A DNA stretch of 64,000 nt. Origin: Duganella sp. Root1480D1 (GTDB lineage Bacteria; Pseudomonadota; Gammaproteobacteria; Burkholderiales; Burkholderiaceae_D). This document shows, piece by piece, positions 54,565 through 63,931 of the stretch. The stretch spans positions 124,001 through 188,000 of the forward strand of contig NZ_LMFZ01000049.1 in the NCBI RefSeq assembly GCF_001427305.1, read 5' to 3'. A model generated the notes under the pieces. That model was not told where the DNA came from. It worked only from the letters and a program-made list of their open reading frames with translations, and did not search any database. Position 1 is the first letter of the stretch; each line of letters begins with the position of its first letter. A program made the translations under genes and the position numbers.

Positions 54565-55641
54565 ATGCCACAATTTGCCCCGCTGAAGAACGACACCTTC
54601 CTGCGTGCGCTGCTGCGCCAGCCGACCGAATACACCCCGGTGTGGCTGATGCGCCAGGCAGGACGCTACCTGCCTGAATACCGCGCAACGCGCCAGAAGG
54701 CGGGCTCCTTCATGGGCCTGGCGACCAACCCGGACATGGCAACCGAAGTCACCCTGCAGCCGATCGACCGTTATCCACTGGACGCTGCCATCCTGTTCTC
54801 CGACATCCTGACGGTGCCGGATGCAATGGGCCTTGGCCTGTACTTCGTGGAAGGCGAGGGCCCGAAGTTCGAGCGCCCGCTGAAGACCGAGGAAGACGTC
54901 AAGGCGCTGCAACTGCCGCCAGCCGGTTCGCTGGACTACGTGTTCAAGGCCGTCACCCAGATCCGCACCGAGTTGAATGGCCGCGTGCCGCTGATCGGCT
55001 TCTCCGGCAGCCCATGGACCTTGGCCTGCTATATGGTGGAAGGCCAGGGCTCGCGCGAATTCCACACCATCAAGAAGATGATGTACGCGCGCCCGGACCT
55101 GATGCATCACATCCTGGACGTGAACGCCCGCGCGGTTGCCGAATACCTGAATGCCCAGATCGACGCCGGCGCGCAAGCCGTGATGATCTTCGACTCCTGG
55201 GGCGGTGCGCTGGCCGACGGCGCCTACCAGCAGTTCTCCCTGAAATACATGCAGCAGGTCGTGAGCCTGTTGAAGCGTGAAAAAGATGGCGTGAAGATTC
55301 CCGCCATCGTGTTCACCAAGGGCGGCGGCCACTGGGCCGAGGAAATCGCCGCTATCGGCGCCGACGCCATGGGCCTGGACTGGACTGCCGATATCGGCAA
55401 GATCCGCGAGCTGGTGGGCCACAAAATGGCCCTGCAGGGCAATATCGATCCGGCTATCCTGTTTGCCAATCCGGAGCAGATCGCGGCTGAAGTGCGCCGG
55501 GTGCTGGATTGCTACGGCCCGCACCATACCGGCCATGTATTCAACCTGGGCCATGGCATTTCCCAGTTCACCCCGCCGGAGTCGGTGACGACGCTGGTGG
55601 AGACTGTCCACAGTCACAGCCGCAAGCTGCGCGGCGGCTGA
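54565..55641 (+). CDS. hemE: Uroporphyrinogen decarboxylase
   Basis: HemE removes four carboxyl groups from uroporphyrinogen III in haem synthesis. The 358-residue enzyme has both family signatures, PVWLMRQAGRYLPEYR and IGFSGSPWTLACYMVEG. The ATG at 54565 gives the usual N-terminus; a TTG at 54556 is in frame. A strong terminator follows at 55660. Confidence 0.97.
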   Translation: MPQFAPLKNDTFLRALLRQPTEYTPVWLMRQAGRYLPEYRATRQKAGSFMGLATNPDMATEVTLQPIDRYPLDAAILFSDILTVPDAMGLGLYFVEGEGPKFERPLKTEEDVKALQLPPAGSLDYVFKAVTQIRTELNGRVPLIGFSGSPWTLACYMVEGQGSREFHTIKKMMYARPDLMHHILDVNARAVAEYLNAQIDAGAQAVMIFDSWGGALADGAYQQFSLKYMQQVVSLLKREKDGVKIPAIVFTKGGGHWAEEIAAIGADAMGLDWTADIGKIRELVGHKMALQGNIDPAILFANPEQIAAEVRRVLDCYGPHHTGHVFNLGHGISQFTPPESVTTLVETVHSHSRKLRGG

Positions 55642-55659
55642 AAGATGTAGTCCCGGTTC

Positions 55660-55685
55660 AAAGGGCGCTACGGCGCCCTTTTTTA
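55660..55685 (+). terminator. Rho-independent terminator after hemE
   Basis: AAGGGCGC and GCGCCCTT form the stem around a TACG tetraloop, followed by a run of T residues. It cleanly ends hemE before the AT-rich gap. Confidence 0.9.
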
Positions 55686-56366
55686 TTTCGTGCAGAAGCG
55701 ACTTATGCACAAAAATTTTTACTGCGGAAATAAGAGGCAGTGGCAAATGCTTCCCTCTCAGTGGATTCGCAAGTATTTGATTTTTAAGGGTTTATTTTTT
55801 ACTGCTTTTGTCAATGTTTTGGCTTTTGTAAACCTTATCCCAAGGTGCAAGCGAGCTTGTTGGGCCATTCTCCACAAAGTTATCCACAAAAACTGTGGAA
55901 AAAAGTCAAAAGTACTTTGTAAACCGGCACTTAGTAGGAATTTGTAGGAATTGTCTTAGCGTTATGTTGCGATGCATGATATTTCGCTAAGACTTTCAGT
56001 GGTGCAAACGCTTGCGGAAACACAAACCTTGCAACGCATGCCTGTGTACAATGCTTGGCTTGATGTTGTGGCGCACCAAGCACGTTTTGCACAGAAAAAG
56101 CTGTAAAAAATGCTTGATTTCGAGGAAAAACTGCTCCTTAAATGGTGCACTTATACACAGAGCGCGGAAAATTATGCGCTTTCTGGCTCTCCTACGATGG
56201 CTCTTGTAAGTGATTGAATTAAAAGGGGAAAAATCAGGCGCTTTTGCTGGGTTTCCCCGGATTGCAAGCTGGAGGTTAGTGCTTGCTCTGGATTCCAGCC
56301 CCGTTGTTCACAAAGTTATCCCCAGTTTCTGTGGATAGTTGAAAAACCCTCGATTGATAGCCCTGG
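55686..56366. other. AT-rich gap with DnaA-box cluster (candidate origin or DnaA-titration site)
   Basis: Three perfect TTATNCACA boxes lie at 55703, 55880 and 56151 (plus strand). Two TTTTNCACA boxes lie at 55894 (minus) and 56085 (plus). At least five one-mismatch boxes lie at 55868, 56043, 56304, 56315 and 56330. A T-rich stretch at about 55777-55836 could be an unwinding element. This far exceeds chance for about 700 bp. dnaA and dnaN are not in the window, so an origin is not proven; a DnaA-binding reservoir or regulator of priA is equally possible. Confidence 0.5.
55972..56217 (+). other. Possible small ORF interrupted by an in-frame stop
   Basis: An open frame from 55972 encodes 44 residues (MHDISLRLSVV...ARFAQKKL), stops at TAA 56104-56106, and resumes in the same frame at ATG 56110 for 35 residues (MLDFEEKLLLKW...ALVSD). 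Both parts have a protein-like, helical composition, and together they would make about 80 residues. No clear ribosome binding site precedes either. Two DnaA-type boxes fall inside it. It could be a decayed gene, two tiny genes or chance. Confidence 0.25.
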
Positions 56367-58376
56367 ATGGCGCACTGCATTCTCCGAATTGCCTTGGACA
56401 CGCCGCTGAACGCGGTATTTGACTACCGCTGGGCTTGCGAAAAGTCAGATCGGCCGCGTGTAGGACAATTGGCAATGGTGCCGTTTGGTCCGCGCGAGGT
56501 AGTCGGGTTCATTGTGGGTATCCTTGAAGAAACGGATGTTCCCGAGGAAAAGCTGAAAGCGGCATTGGCGGTGCGCAGCCAGTTGGCACCATTGCTCCCC
56601 CAATGGCTGGCGCTGGCCGGCTTTGCCGCCGAGTACTACCAGCGCCCGCTGGGCGAGGTGGCCTTGCCCGGGCTGCCCAAGAACCTGCGCGTCACCAGCA
56701 CCGTTGCGCTGGACCGCGCCATCAAGAAGCTGGCCAAGCTGGAGGAGCCGCATGACCCGGCGCCAGCCAATGTGCCGGTGCTCAACGCCAGCCAGCAGGC
56801 GGCGGCCGATGCCATCGTCGGCGCCCAGGGCTTTGCGCCCTTCCTGCTGTATGGCGTGACAGGCAGCGGCAAGACCGAGGTGTACCTGCAGGCCTGTGCA
56901 CAAGTGCTGGCGCGCGAGCCGCAGGGCCAGGTGCTGGTGCTGGTCCCCGAGATCAACCTGACGCCGCAACTGGAAACCAATATCCGCAACCGTTTCCCCG
57001 GCGTGATGCTGTCTACCCTGCACAGCCGCCTGTCGGAGGGCGAACGCATGCTGCACTGGCTGGCTGCGCATGAAGGCAAGGCGCGCATCGTGCTTGGCAC
57101 GCGCCTGTCGATCCTCGCCTCCATGCCCAACCTGAAGATGATCGTGATCGACGAAGAGCACGATCCTTCATATAAGCAGCAGGAAGGCTTGCGCTACTCC
57201 GCGCGCGATCTCGCCGTGTGGCGCGCCCACCAGCTCCAGATCCCGGTCGTGTTGGGCTCCGCCACGCCGTCGCTGGAAAGCTGGCACCACGCGCTGAAAG
57301 GCCGCTACCGCAAGCTGGAATTGCGCGAACGCGCAGTGCAGCAGGCGGTGCTGCCTTCCGTGAAGCTGATTGATACCTCGCGCCGGCGCGGGCAGGAAGG
57401 CTTGACCGAGCAGCTCGTGGAAGCGATCAGGCTGCGCATCGAACGCGGCGAGCAGTCCTTGCTGTTCCTGAACCGGCGCGGCTATTCGCCGGTAATTACC
57501 TGCGAATCATGTGGCTGGGTCAGCGAGTGCAAGCGCTGCACGGCGTCCATGGTGCTGCACAAATCGGATTACCGCCTGCGCTGCCACCACTGCAGCCTGG
57601 AGATGCGCATCCCTCGCCATTGCCCGACTTGCGGCAATATCGACTTGCAGCCGCTGGGACGAGGCACGCAGCGCATCGAAGAGAGCTTGCAGGAGCTGTT
57701 CCCGCAGGCGCGGGTGCTGCGCATCGATGCCGACAGCACCCGCCGCAAGGGCAGCGCGCAGGAAGCTTTCGACAGCGTACACCGGCAGGAGGTGGATATC
57801 CTGGTCGGCACGCAGATGGTCGCCAAGGGGCACGACTTCAAGAACCTGACGCTGGTGGGCATCATGAATCCGGATAGCTCGCTGTTCTCGCAGGATTACC
57901 GCGCCAGCGAGCGGCTGTTCGCGCAGTTGATGCAGGTGGCGGGGCGCGCTGGGCGCCAGGGCGGCAGCGAGAGCGAGGTGCTGGTGCAGACCAGCTATCC
58001 GGAGCATCCGCTGTTCTCGGCATTGGTGGCGCATGATTACGATTACTTCGCCAATTCGCTGCTCGGGGAGCGGGAAGTGGCGGGCCTGCCGCCCTACCTG
58101 TACCAGGCCATCTTGCGGGCGGAGGCGCGTGAGCTGGAGCTGGCGCTGGAATTCCTGCGCAGTGCGCGCGAGCTGGTGCAGCATGGCGGTATCACGATCA
58201 ACGATCCGATCCCGATGAGCATGGCGCGCGTGCACAATATGGAGCGTGCGCAGTTGCTGGTGGAGTCGCCGTCACGCCCGGCGTTGCAGGCCTTCCTGAA
58301 GGAGTGGATGCAGGCGCTGCGCGAGCAGAAGACCCGCATCAAGTGGTCGCTTGAAGTGGATCCGGTCGATATTTAA
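56367..58376 (+). CDS. priA: Primosomal replication restart helicase
   Basis: PriA reloads the replisome at stalled forks. The 669-residue helicase has Walker A (GVTGSGKT, residues 163-170), a DEEH motif in IVIDEEHDPSYKQQ, and a zinc-binding insert with paired cysteines (CESCGWVSECKRC, CHHC, CPTCGN). The C-terminal motif VAGRAGRQGG is intact. The 5' flank holds DnaA-box-like sequences within 60 bp of the start. Confidence 0.97.
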   Translation: MAHCILRIALDTPLNAVFDYRWACEKSDRPRVGQLAMVPFGPREVVGFIVGILEETDVPEEKLKAALAVRSQLAPLLPQWLALAGFAAEYYQRPLGEVALPGLPKNLRVTSTVALDRAIKKLAKLEEPHDPAPANVPVLNASQQAAADAIVGAQGFAPFLLYGVTGSGKTEVYLQACAQVLAREPQGQVLVLVPEINLTPQLETNIRNRFPGVMLSTLHSRLSEGERMLHWLAAHEGKARIVLGTRLSILASMPNLKMIVIDEEHDPSYKQQEGLRYSARDLAVWRAHQLQIPVVLGSATPSLESWHHALKGRYRKLELRERAVQQAVLPSVKLIDTSRRRGQEGLTEQLVEAIRLRIERGEQSLLFLNRRGYSPVITCESCGWVSECKRCTASMVLHKSDYRLRCHHCSLEMRIPRHCPTCGNIDLQPLGRGTQRIEESLQELFPQARVLRIDADSTRRKGSAQEAFDSVHRQEVDILVGTQMVAKGHDFKNLTLVGIMNPDSSLFSQDYRASERLFAQLMQVAGRAGRQGGSESEVLVQTSYPEHPLFSALVAHDYDYFANSLLGEREVAGLPPYLYQAILRAEARELELALEFLRSARELVQHGGITINDPIPMSMARVHNMERAQLLVESPSRPALQAFLKEWMQALREQKTRIKWSLEVDPVDI

Positions 58377-58381
58377 AACCG

Positions 58382-59278
58382 CTAAGCCTGCACCAGATAC
58401 CGCCGCGCGGTGCTGACAATCTGCTCGGTGAGCGCATGTGTGAATGGCGTATCCAGTTCCCACGCATGCCAATCCAGTTCCACGTCGATATAACGCCCCG
58501 GCACCAGATCCACCAGCGAACCTTGCGACAATCCATGCGCCGCCTGGAGGTAAGGCAGCAAGCCATAAGCCAGCCCGCCAAACACGGTATCGTTCAAAGC
58601 CGTCGACAGCGGCAGTGTATGGTGCGGGAATGGGCGCATGTAGCCGACCTCGCGCGCCAGGAAGCGCGCCATCAGGTCGCGGTCATGCACCACCGCCGGC
58701 GCCAGCGCCAAAGCCTCAACGCTGAATCCATCGCCGAACCAATGCCCCGCAAACGAAGGCGCAGCCACGCACACATACCGCATGGCGCCGAGCGGGATAG
58801 CGGAAGATCCGGCAGCGGCAGGCGAAGGCACTTCAGCGCGCGCAGCCACACAGCCAAACACCGACCCTTCGCGCATCAGGTGCAGTGCCACCTCGCGCTC
58901 CGCGCATTCCACATCGAGCTGGCAGCGCGGCGGCGACAGCAATGGACGCAGGGCCAAAGGCAGCCAGGTCGCCAGGCTGGCCGCATCGACGGCCATCGCG
59001 ATTTCGGGCATGCTGGTCTCGTGGCCAAGGTCGATGTCGAGCGCTGCCTCCATCAGTTTGACGTTACGGTAATGCGAGATGAGGCGCTGGCCCAGGCCAG
59101 TAGCTTCGGCGGGGGAGCCGCGCACGATCAGCAGCCTGCCTACCGCGTCCTCGAGCGCCTTGATACGCTGGGATACGGCCGGCTGGCTGATGCCGAGCGC
59201 ATTGGCCGCCTTTTCGAAGCTGCCATGGCTTGCAACGGCATCCAGCACCGCCAGCGCGCGGTAGTCCAGATTTTCCAT
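58382..59278 (-). CDS. argP: LysR-family regulator, ArgP/IciA-like
   Basis: A 298-residue LysR regulator. The N-terminal HTH reads LDYRALAVLDAVASHGSFEKAA, then ISQPAVSQRIKALE, close to ArgP, which in E. coli controls arginine and lysine transport and was also described as IciA, an inhibitor of replication initiation. The effector domain follows, with MAVDAASLATWLPLAL. It is convergent with priA (5 bp apart) and divergent from the flavoprotein gene. No lysE-type exporter adjoins it, so the target is uncertain. Confidence 0.85.
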   Translation of the reverse strand: MENLDYRALAVLDAVASHGSFEKAANALGISQPAVSQRIKALEDAVGRLLIVRGSPAEATGLGQRLISHYRNVKLMEAALDIDLGHETSMPEIAMAVDAASLATWLPLALRPLLSPPRCQLDVECAEREVALHLMREGSVFGCVAARAEVPSPAAAGSSAIPLGAMRYVCVAAPSFAGHWFGDGFSVEALALAPAVVHDRDLMARFLAREVGYMRPFPHHTLPLSTALNDTVFGGLAYGLLPYLQAAHGLSQGSLVDLVPGRYIDVELDWHAWELDTPFTHALTEQIVSTARRYLVQA

Positions 59279-59344
59279 AAGGTATGCTTAATAAAAGCGC
59301 GAAAAGATAAGTCATACTAATGCATTACCAATGATGGAGGCAAG

Positions 59345-60787
59345 ATGGAAACCATCCAGTGCGATGTGGCGGTGATCGGTGCAGGTACGGCCGGGTTAAG
59401 CGCATACCGCGCGGCGCGCAACGCCGGCAAGCACGCGATCCTGATTGAGGACGGCCCGCACGGCACCACCTGCGCGCGCGTCGGTTGCATGCCGAGCAAG
59501 CTGCTGATTGCTGCGGCGGAGGCGGCGCATGCGGTGCGCGAGGCACCGGGCTTCGGCATCCAGCCCGGTGGCCTGAAAGTCGATGGCAAGGCTGTGATGG
59601 AGCGCGTGCGCAGTGAGCGTGACCGCTTTGTCGGCTTCGTGCTGGAAAACGTGGCTGCCATGCCTGCCGAGGACAAGCTGCATGGGCGCGCGCGTTTTAC
59701 CGCGCCAAACCGCCTGCAGATCGGTGCCAACCTGGAAGTAGCGGCAAAGGCCGTGGTCATCGCCACCGGTTCGCGTCCCGACATCCCGTCCGAATGGGCG
59801 GCAGCCGGCCCGCGCGTAATCAACAGTGACGCAGTATTCGAATGGACCGATTTGCCGCGCTCAGTCGCCGTGATTGGCGCCGGCGTGATCGGCCTTGAGC
59901 TGGGGCAGGCCCTGCACCGCCTGGGCGTGCGGGTTGCAATCATTGCGCGCGGCAGCAGCGTGGCGCAACTGAAGGACCCGCATGTGCTGGCTGCCGCTTC
60001 GCAAGCACTGGGCGAAGAAATGGACCTTCGTTTCCGCACCGAAGTGTCGGCCATCACGCGTGCCGGCGACGGGCTTGAACTGCGCACGCGCGGTACCGAA
60101 GGGGAGGAGCGCACCGAGCATTTCGATTATGTGCTGGTCACCACCGGCCGCACGCCGAACGTTTCCGGCCTTGGCCTCGACCACACCGGGCTGGCGCTGG
60201 ACAAGAACGGCGTACCGAAATTCGACCGCCACACCATGCAGTGCGGCGATAGCTGCATCTTCATCGCCGGCGATGCCAGCGCCGAAATCCCTTTGCTGCC
60301 CGAGGCAGCCGACCAGGGCAAGATCGCCGGCGCCAACGCCGCCAGCTATCCCGAGGTGAAGCCCGGACTGCGCCGCACGCCGCTTGCCATCACCTTCAGC
60401 GAACCGCAAATCGCCACCGTGGGCCAAGGCTACAAGGAACTGTCGAATGGCCGCGAGCACTTCGCGATCGGCGCCGTCAGTTTCGACAACCAGGGGCGCA
60501 GCCGCGTCATGCGCCAGAACAAAGGCATGCTGCGGGTGTATGCGGAGTATGCAAGCGGGCGTTTCCTCGGCGCCGAGATGGTGGGGCCGCGTGCGGAGCA
60601 CATCGGCCACCTGTTGGCTTGGGCGCACCAGGCCAGGCTGACGGTGCCGCAGATGCTGGAGATGCCCTTCTACCACCCGGTAGTGGAAGAAGGCTTGCGC
60701 ACCGCCTTGCGCGACCTGGCACTGGAGCTGCAAAAGCCGCCGCCCCCGCCCAAGCCGGTGCCGAACGATTGCACGCCCGGCTGCTAG
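59345..60787 (+). CDS. Dihydrolipoamide-dehydrogenase-like flavoprotein disulphide reductase
   Basis: A 480-residue class I pyridine nucleotide-disulphide oxidoreductase. It has an FAD-binding GAGTAGLSA, redox-active Cys43 and Cys48 in CARVGCMPSK, an NAD-binding GAGVIGLELGQAL, and a His-Glu pair in YHPVVEEG spaced as in HPTxxE of lipoamide dehydrogenases but in a different context. A Pro/Lys tail with two cysteines ends the chain. No 2-oxoacid dehydrogenase genes are near, so its substrate is uncertain. GGAGG precedes the ATG. Confidence 0.85.
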   Translation: METIQCDVAVIGAGTAGLSAYRAARNAGKHAILIEDGPHGTTCARVGCMPSKLLIAAAEAAHAVREAPGFGIQPGGLKVDGKAVMERVRSERDRFVGFVLENVAAMPAEDKLHGRARFTAPNRLQIGANLEVAAKAVVIATGSRPDIPSEWAAAGPRVINSDAVFEWTDLPRSVAVIGAGVIGLELGQALHRLGVRVAIIARGSSVAQLKDPHVLAAASQALGEEMDLRFRTEVSAITRAGDGLELRTRGTEGEERTEHFDYVLVTTGRTPNVSGLGLDHTGLALDKNGVPKFDRHTMQCGDSCIFIAGDASAEIPLLPEAADQGKIAGANAASYPEVKPGLRRTPLAITFSEPQIATVGQGYKELSNGREHFAIGAVSFDNQGRSRVMRQNKGMLRVYAEYASGRFLGAEMVGPRAEHIGHLLAWAHQARLTVPQMLEMPFYHPVVEEGLRTALRDLALELQKPPPPPKPVPNDCTPGC

Positions 60788-60793
60788 GCCAAG

Positions 60794-61276
60794 TCAGTTC
60801 AGGCTCGAATCCAGGCGGCCCTGGCTGGCCAGTTCGCGCAGCACGCGGATGGTGTCGAGGTCGGATTCCTGGTAGGCGGAGCGGCGGAAATCGTCGTACA
60901 TGGCGTTGGCGGCATCGGTCGCCGCGTCATGGCCGTCGTCGTACTGGAAACGCACGTACAGCCGCTCCGGTTGCGGCATTTCGATGGTCATGGTCAGGCT
61001 GGAGGCGCTGATGTCTTTCTGCGCCGGCACGTTGTAGCGCACCACATACGGCTCGTGCAGCACCACGTTGTCTTCGATGACCACATCGCCATAGCGCAGG
61101 CGGCGGCTGAAGCCTGCCGTGCTCCGGTCCGAGATTTGCGCTTCGTCCAGGTGCGGAACGAACAGCTTGGGCGACTCCGCGCGCAGTACCAGGCCGCGCC
61201 ACAACTGCTGGTGGGTGATGGTGTCCATCAGCGGGTTGAGGAGGTCGTTCACTTCTATCAAATGTTCAAATTTCAT
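60794..61276 (-). CDS. SRPBCC / DUF1857 (AtaL-like) protein
   Basis: A 160-residue protein with the SRPBCC hydrophobic-pocket fold: MKFEHLIEVND, LTMTIEMPQPERLYVRFQYDD and the long C-terminal helix. It matches the DUF1857/AtaL-like group, which may bind a small lipophilic ligand. It is convergent with the flavoprotein gene (6 bp apart). Role unknown. Confidence 0.75.
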   Translation of the reverse strand: MKFEHLIEVNDLLNPLMDTITHQQLWRGLVLRAESPKLFVPHLDEAQISDRSTAGFSRRLRYGDVVIEDNVVLHEPYVVRYNVPAQKDISASSLTMTIEMPQPERLYVRFQYDDGHDAATDAANAMYDDFRRSAYQESDLDTIRVLRELASQGRLDSSLN

Positions 61277-61346
61277 AACACTTCTGCCCGCTTTTTTCGG
61301 AGCTCATTTGGGGGATGGATACCACTATATTCTGTACAATGCCGGG

Positions 61347-63419
61347 ATGTCCAATGCACCCCAGTTCGGCCTTAACGGGCCCCAGAGCGAAGCCGTGCTC
61401 TATCTCGACGGCCCTGCCCTAGTACTGGCGGGGGCCGGTTCGGGCAAGACGCGCGTCATTACGCAAAAAATTACCCATATGATCGAGGATCGCGGCTATG
61501 ACCCGCGCACGATCGCCGCGCTCACCTTTACCAACAAGGCGGCGCTGGAAATGCAGGAGCGGGTCGGCAAGATGCTCAAGCAGCCGCGCCAGGCCAAGCT
61601 GCTGACCGTCTGTACCTTTCACTCCCTTGGCGTGCGTATCCTGCGCCAGGAATGCAACCATCTGGGGCTGAAAGACCGTTTTTCAATCATGGACAGCGAC
61701 GATTGTTATTCGCTGGTCCAGGATCTGGCCATCACCACCGACAAGAACCTGATCCGCAGCATCCAGAACGACATTTCGCTGTGGAAGAACGGCCTGGTCA
61801 CCCCTGAGGAAGCGCTGAAACAGGCCCAGACCGAAGAGGAAGCGCAATCGGCGCGCATCTACGGCAGCTATATCGCCACCCTGGCCGCCTACCAGGCGGT
61901 GGACTTCGACGACCTGATCCGCCTGCCGGTGGAACTGTTCCGTAACCACGACGTGGTGCGCGACAAATGGCAGCGCCGCCTGCGCTACCTGATGATCGAC
62001 GAATACCAGGACACCAATACCTGCCAGTACGAATTGGTGAAACTGATGGTTACAGGCCTGGGCAAAAAGCCGATGTTCACCGCGGTGGGCGACGACGACC
62101 AGGCGATCTACGGCTGGCGCGGCGCAACCATGGAAAACCTGGCGCTGCTGCAGGTCGACTTCCCGGACCTGCGCCTGATCAAGCTGGAACAGAACTACCG
62201 CTCCACCACCCGCATCCTGCAGGCAGCCAATGCGGTGATCCAGAACAATCCCAAGCTGTTCGAGAAATCGCTGTGGTCCGAGCTGGGTATCGGTGAACCG
62301 ATCAAGGTGCATTCGATGCCGAACGAGGAGCAGGAAGCGGAGCAGGTGGCGATCATGATCTCGGCCGATCACTTCGAGCGCAAGAACAAATGGGCGGATT
62401 ACGCGATCCTGTATCGCGGCAACCACCAGGCGCGCGTGATCGAACAGGCCTTGCGCACGCAGCGCATTCCGTACACGATTTCCGGCGGCCAGAGTTTCTT
62501 CGACAAGGCGGAAATCAAGGACATCATGGCCTACCTGCGCCTGATGGCGAATCCGGACGACGATCCTGCCTTCATCCGCGCGGCGACCACGCCGCGCCGC
62601 GGCATCGGCCAGTCGACGCTGGAAGCGCTGGGCTCCTTTTCGGGCAAGTGGCAATGCTCGCTGTTCGAAGCCGTGTTCAAGGGCGGCATCGAGGCGGTGC
62701 TGAACGACCGCCAACTGAAGCCGCTGCAGGACTTCTGCAACTTCATTCTCGAACTGGAGTCGCGCGCCACGCGTCCGGGCCCATCGGGCAGCGGCGACAA
62801 CGCGGCGCAGGTGCTGGACGACCTGATGGAAGGCATGCACTACGAGCACTACCTGTACGACGCCTTCGAAGAACGCGCGGCGCAAGGCAAGTGGGACAAC
62901 GTGATGGATTTCGTCAACTGGCTGAAGGACCGCGGCCGCGGCGGCAAGGACCGTGACGGCGAAGAAAAGAACGTGCTGGAGCTGACCCAGATGGTGGCAC
63001 TGATGTCCATGCTGGATGGCAAGGACGAAGAGCCCGATGCGATCCGCATGTCGACGCTGCACGCGTCGAAGGGGCTGGAGTATCCGCACGTGTTCCTGGT
63101 CGGCGTGGAAGAGGGCATCCTGCCGCACAAGGGCGATCCGGACGCGCCGGTGGAATTGCTGGCCCAGCGCATCGAAGAAGAGCGGCGCCTGATGTATGTG
63201 GGGATCACGCGCGCGCAGCGCACCTTGCAGCTGACCTGGTGCAAGAAACGCAAGCGCGGCGGCGAGCATGTGCAATGCGATATCTCGCGCTTCATCGCCG
63301 AGATGGCGCTCGATGTCGGCACCGCTCCACCGACGGAATCCGAAGTACTGTCGCCGCGCGAACGCCTGGCGCGCATGAAGGAATTGCTGTCGGCTCCGCG
63401 CGACATTAATCCAGCGTAA
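61347..63419 (+). CDS. rep: Rep-type ATP-dependent DNA helicase (UvrD/Rep family)
   Basis: A 690-residue superfamily 1A helicase, close to the size of E. coli Rep. Motif I is LAGAGSGKTRVITQ, motif II is LMIDEYQDTN, motif III GDDDQAIYGWRGA, motif IV LEQNYRSTTRIL and motif VI YVGITRAQRTL. Rep helps forks pass protein barriers. The ATG at 61347 gives a normal N-terminus (FGLNGPQSEAVLYLDGPAL); longer frames upstream run through the promoter region. UvrD is the alternative, but length and sequence favour Rep. Confidence 0.9.
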   Translation: MSNAPQFGLNGPQSEAVLYLDGPALVLAGAGSGKTRVITQKITHMIEDRGYDPRTIAALTFTNKAALEMQERVGKMLKQPRQAKLLTVCTFHSLGVRILRQECNHLGLKDRFSIMDSDDCYSLVQDLAITTDKNLIRSIQNDISLWKNGLVTPEEALKQAQTEEEAQSARIYGSYIATLAAYQAVDFDDLIRLPVELFRNHDVVRDKWQRRLRYLMIDEYQDTNTCQYELVKLMVTGLGKKPMFTAVGDDDQAIYGWRGATMENLALLQVDFPDLRLIKLEQNYRSTTRILQAANAVIQNNPKLFEKSLWSELGIGEPIKVHSMPNEEQEAEQVAIMISADHFERKNKWADYAILYRGNHQARVIEQALRTQRIPYTISGGQSFFDKAEIKDIMAYLRLMANPDDDPAFIRAATTPRRGIGQSTLEALGSFSGKWQCSLFEAVFKGGIEAVLNDRQLKPLQDFCNFILELESRATRPGPSGSGDNAAQVLDDLMEGMHYEHYLYDAFEERAAQGKWDNVMDFVNWLKDRGRGGKDRDGEEKNVLELTQMVALMSMLDGKDEEPDAIRMSTLHASKGLEYPHVFLVGVEEGILPHKGDPDAPVELLAQRIEEERRLMYVGITRAQRTLQLTWCKKRKRGGEHVQCDISRFIAEMALDVGTAPPTESEVLSPRERLARMKELLSAPRDINPA

Positions 63420-63462
63420 TTGGTGCTAGCATGGGTACTCTTCCTTTTGACAGGAGGCTCCC

Positions 63463-63915
63463 ATGTTGACTCGCATTTTTCTGCTCGCCGCCCTGGTGGG
63501 TGCAGCACCGTTGGCAAGCGCTGCGGATGTGGTGACCAAGCCTGAAGCCGAGGCGATGGTGAAAAAAGCCCTCAGTTACCTGAAAGCCAATGGCCGCGAA
63601 AAAACCTTCGCGGAAATCGACAAGAAGGATGGACAGTTCGTCGACCGCGACCTGTACCTCACCGTGTATGGCACCGACGGCGTCGTGCGTGCGCACGGCG
63701 CCAACGCCAAGATGATCGGCAAGAACCTGATGGAATTGAAGGACGTCGACGGCAAGGCATTCGTGAAAGAGCGCGTCGAAATGGCGAAGAAGAAAGCCCC
63801 GTTCTGGCAGGACTACAAATTCAACAACCCGGTCACCGGCAAGATCGAACCGAAAACCATGTATTGCGTGCCTGAGGAAGACATCATTCTCTGCGGCGGT
63901 GTCTACCTGAAGTAA
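63463..63915 (+). CDS. Secreted single-cache-domain protein
   Basis: A 150-residue periplasmic protein with a signal peptide (MLTRIFLLAALVGAAPLASA) and one cache domain (FAEIDKKDGQFVDRDLYLTVY, then GANAKMIGKNLMELKDVDGK and PFWQDYKFNNPVTGKIEPK). Free-standing cache proteins probably bind small ligands for a partner sensor; none is identified. AGGAGG precedes the ATG. Confidence 0.85.
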   Translation: MLTRIFLLAALVGAAPLASAADVVTKPEAEAMVKKALSYLKANGREKTFAEIDKKDGQFVDRDLYLTVYGTDGVVRAHGANAKMIGKNLMELKDVDGKAFVKERVEMAKKKAPFWQDYKFNNPVTGKIEPKTMYCVPEEDIILCGGVYLK

Positions 63916-63917
63916 GG

Positions 63918-63931
63918 CTGATTTACATCAA
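63918..63931. promoter_or_regulatory. FNR-like box near the right edge
   Basis: CTGATTTACATCAA matches TTGAT-N4-ATCAA with one mismatch. It lies 58 bp before an ATG at 63990 that has GGAG upstream, with GATAAT (63965-63970) as a possible -10. Confidence 0.35.

Noticed and set aside
55690..55947. 85-codon open frame on the plus strand after hemE
   Set aside because: It starts just past the terminator, lacks a ribosome binding site, has an erratic composition (many Lys, Cys, Phe and Trp), and runs through DnaA boxes.
55686..56366. Firm annotation as oriC
   Set aside because: The DnaA boxes are convincing, but dnaA, dnaN, gyrB and rpmH are not in the window and GC skew could not be computed here, so it is reported only as a candidate.
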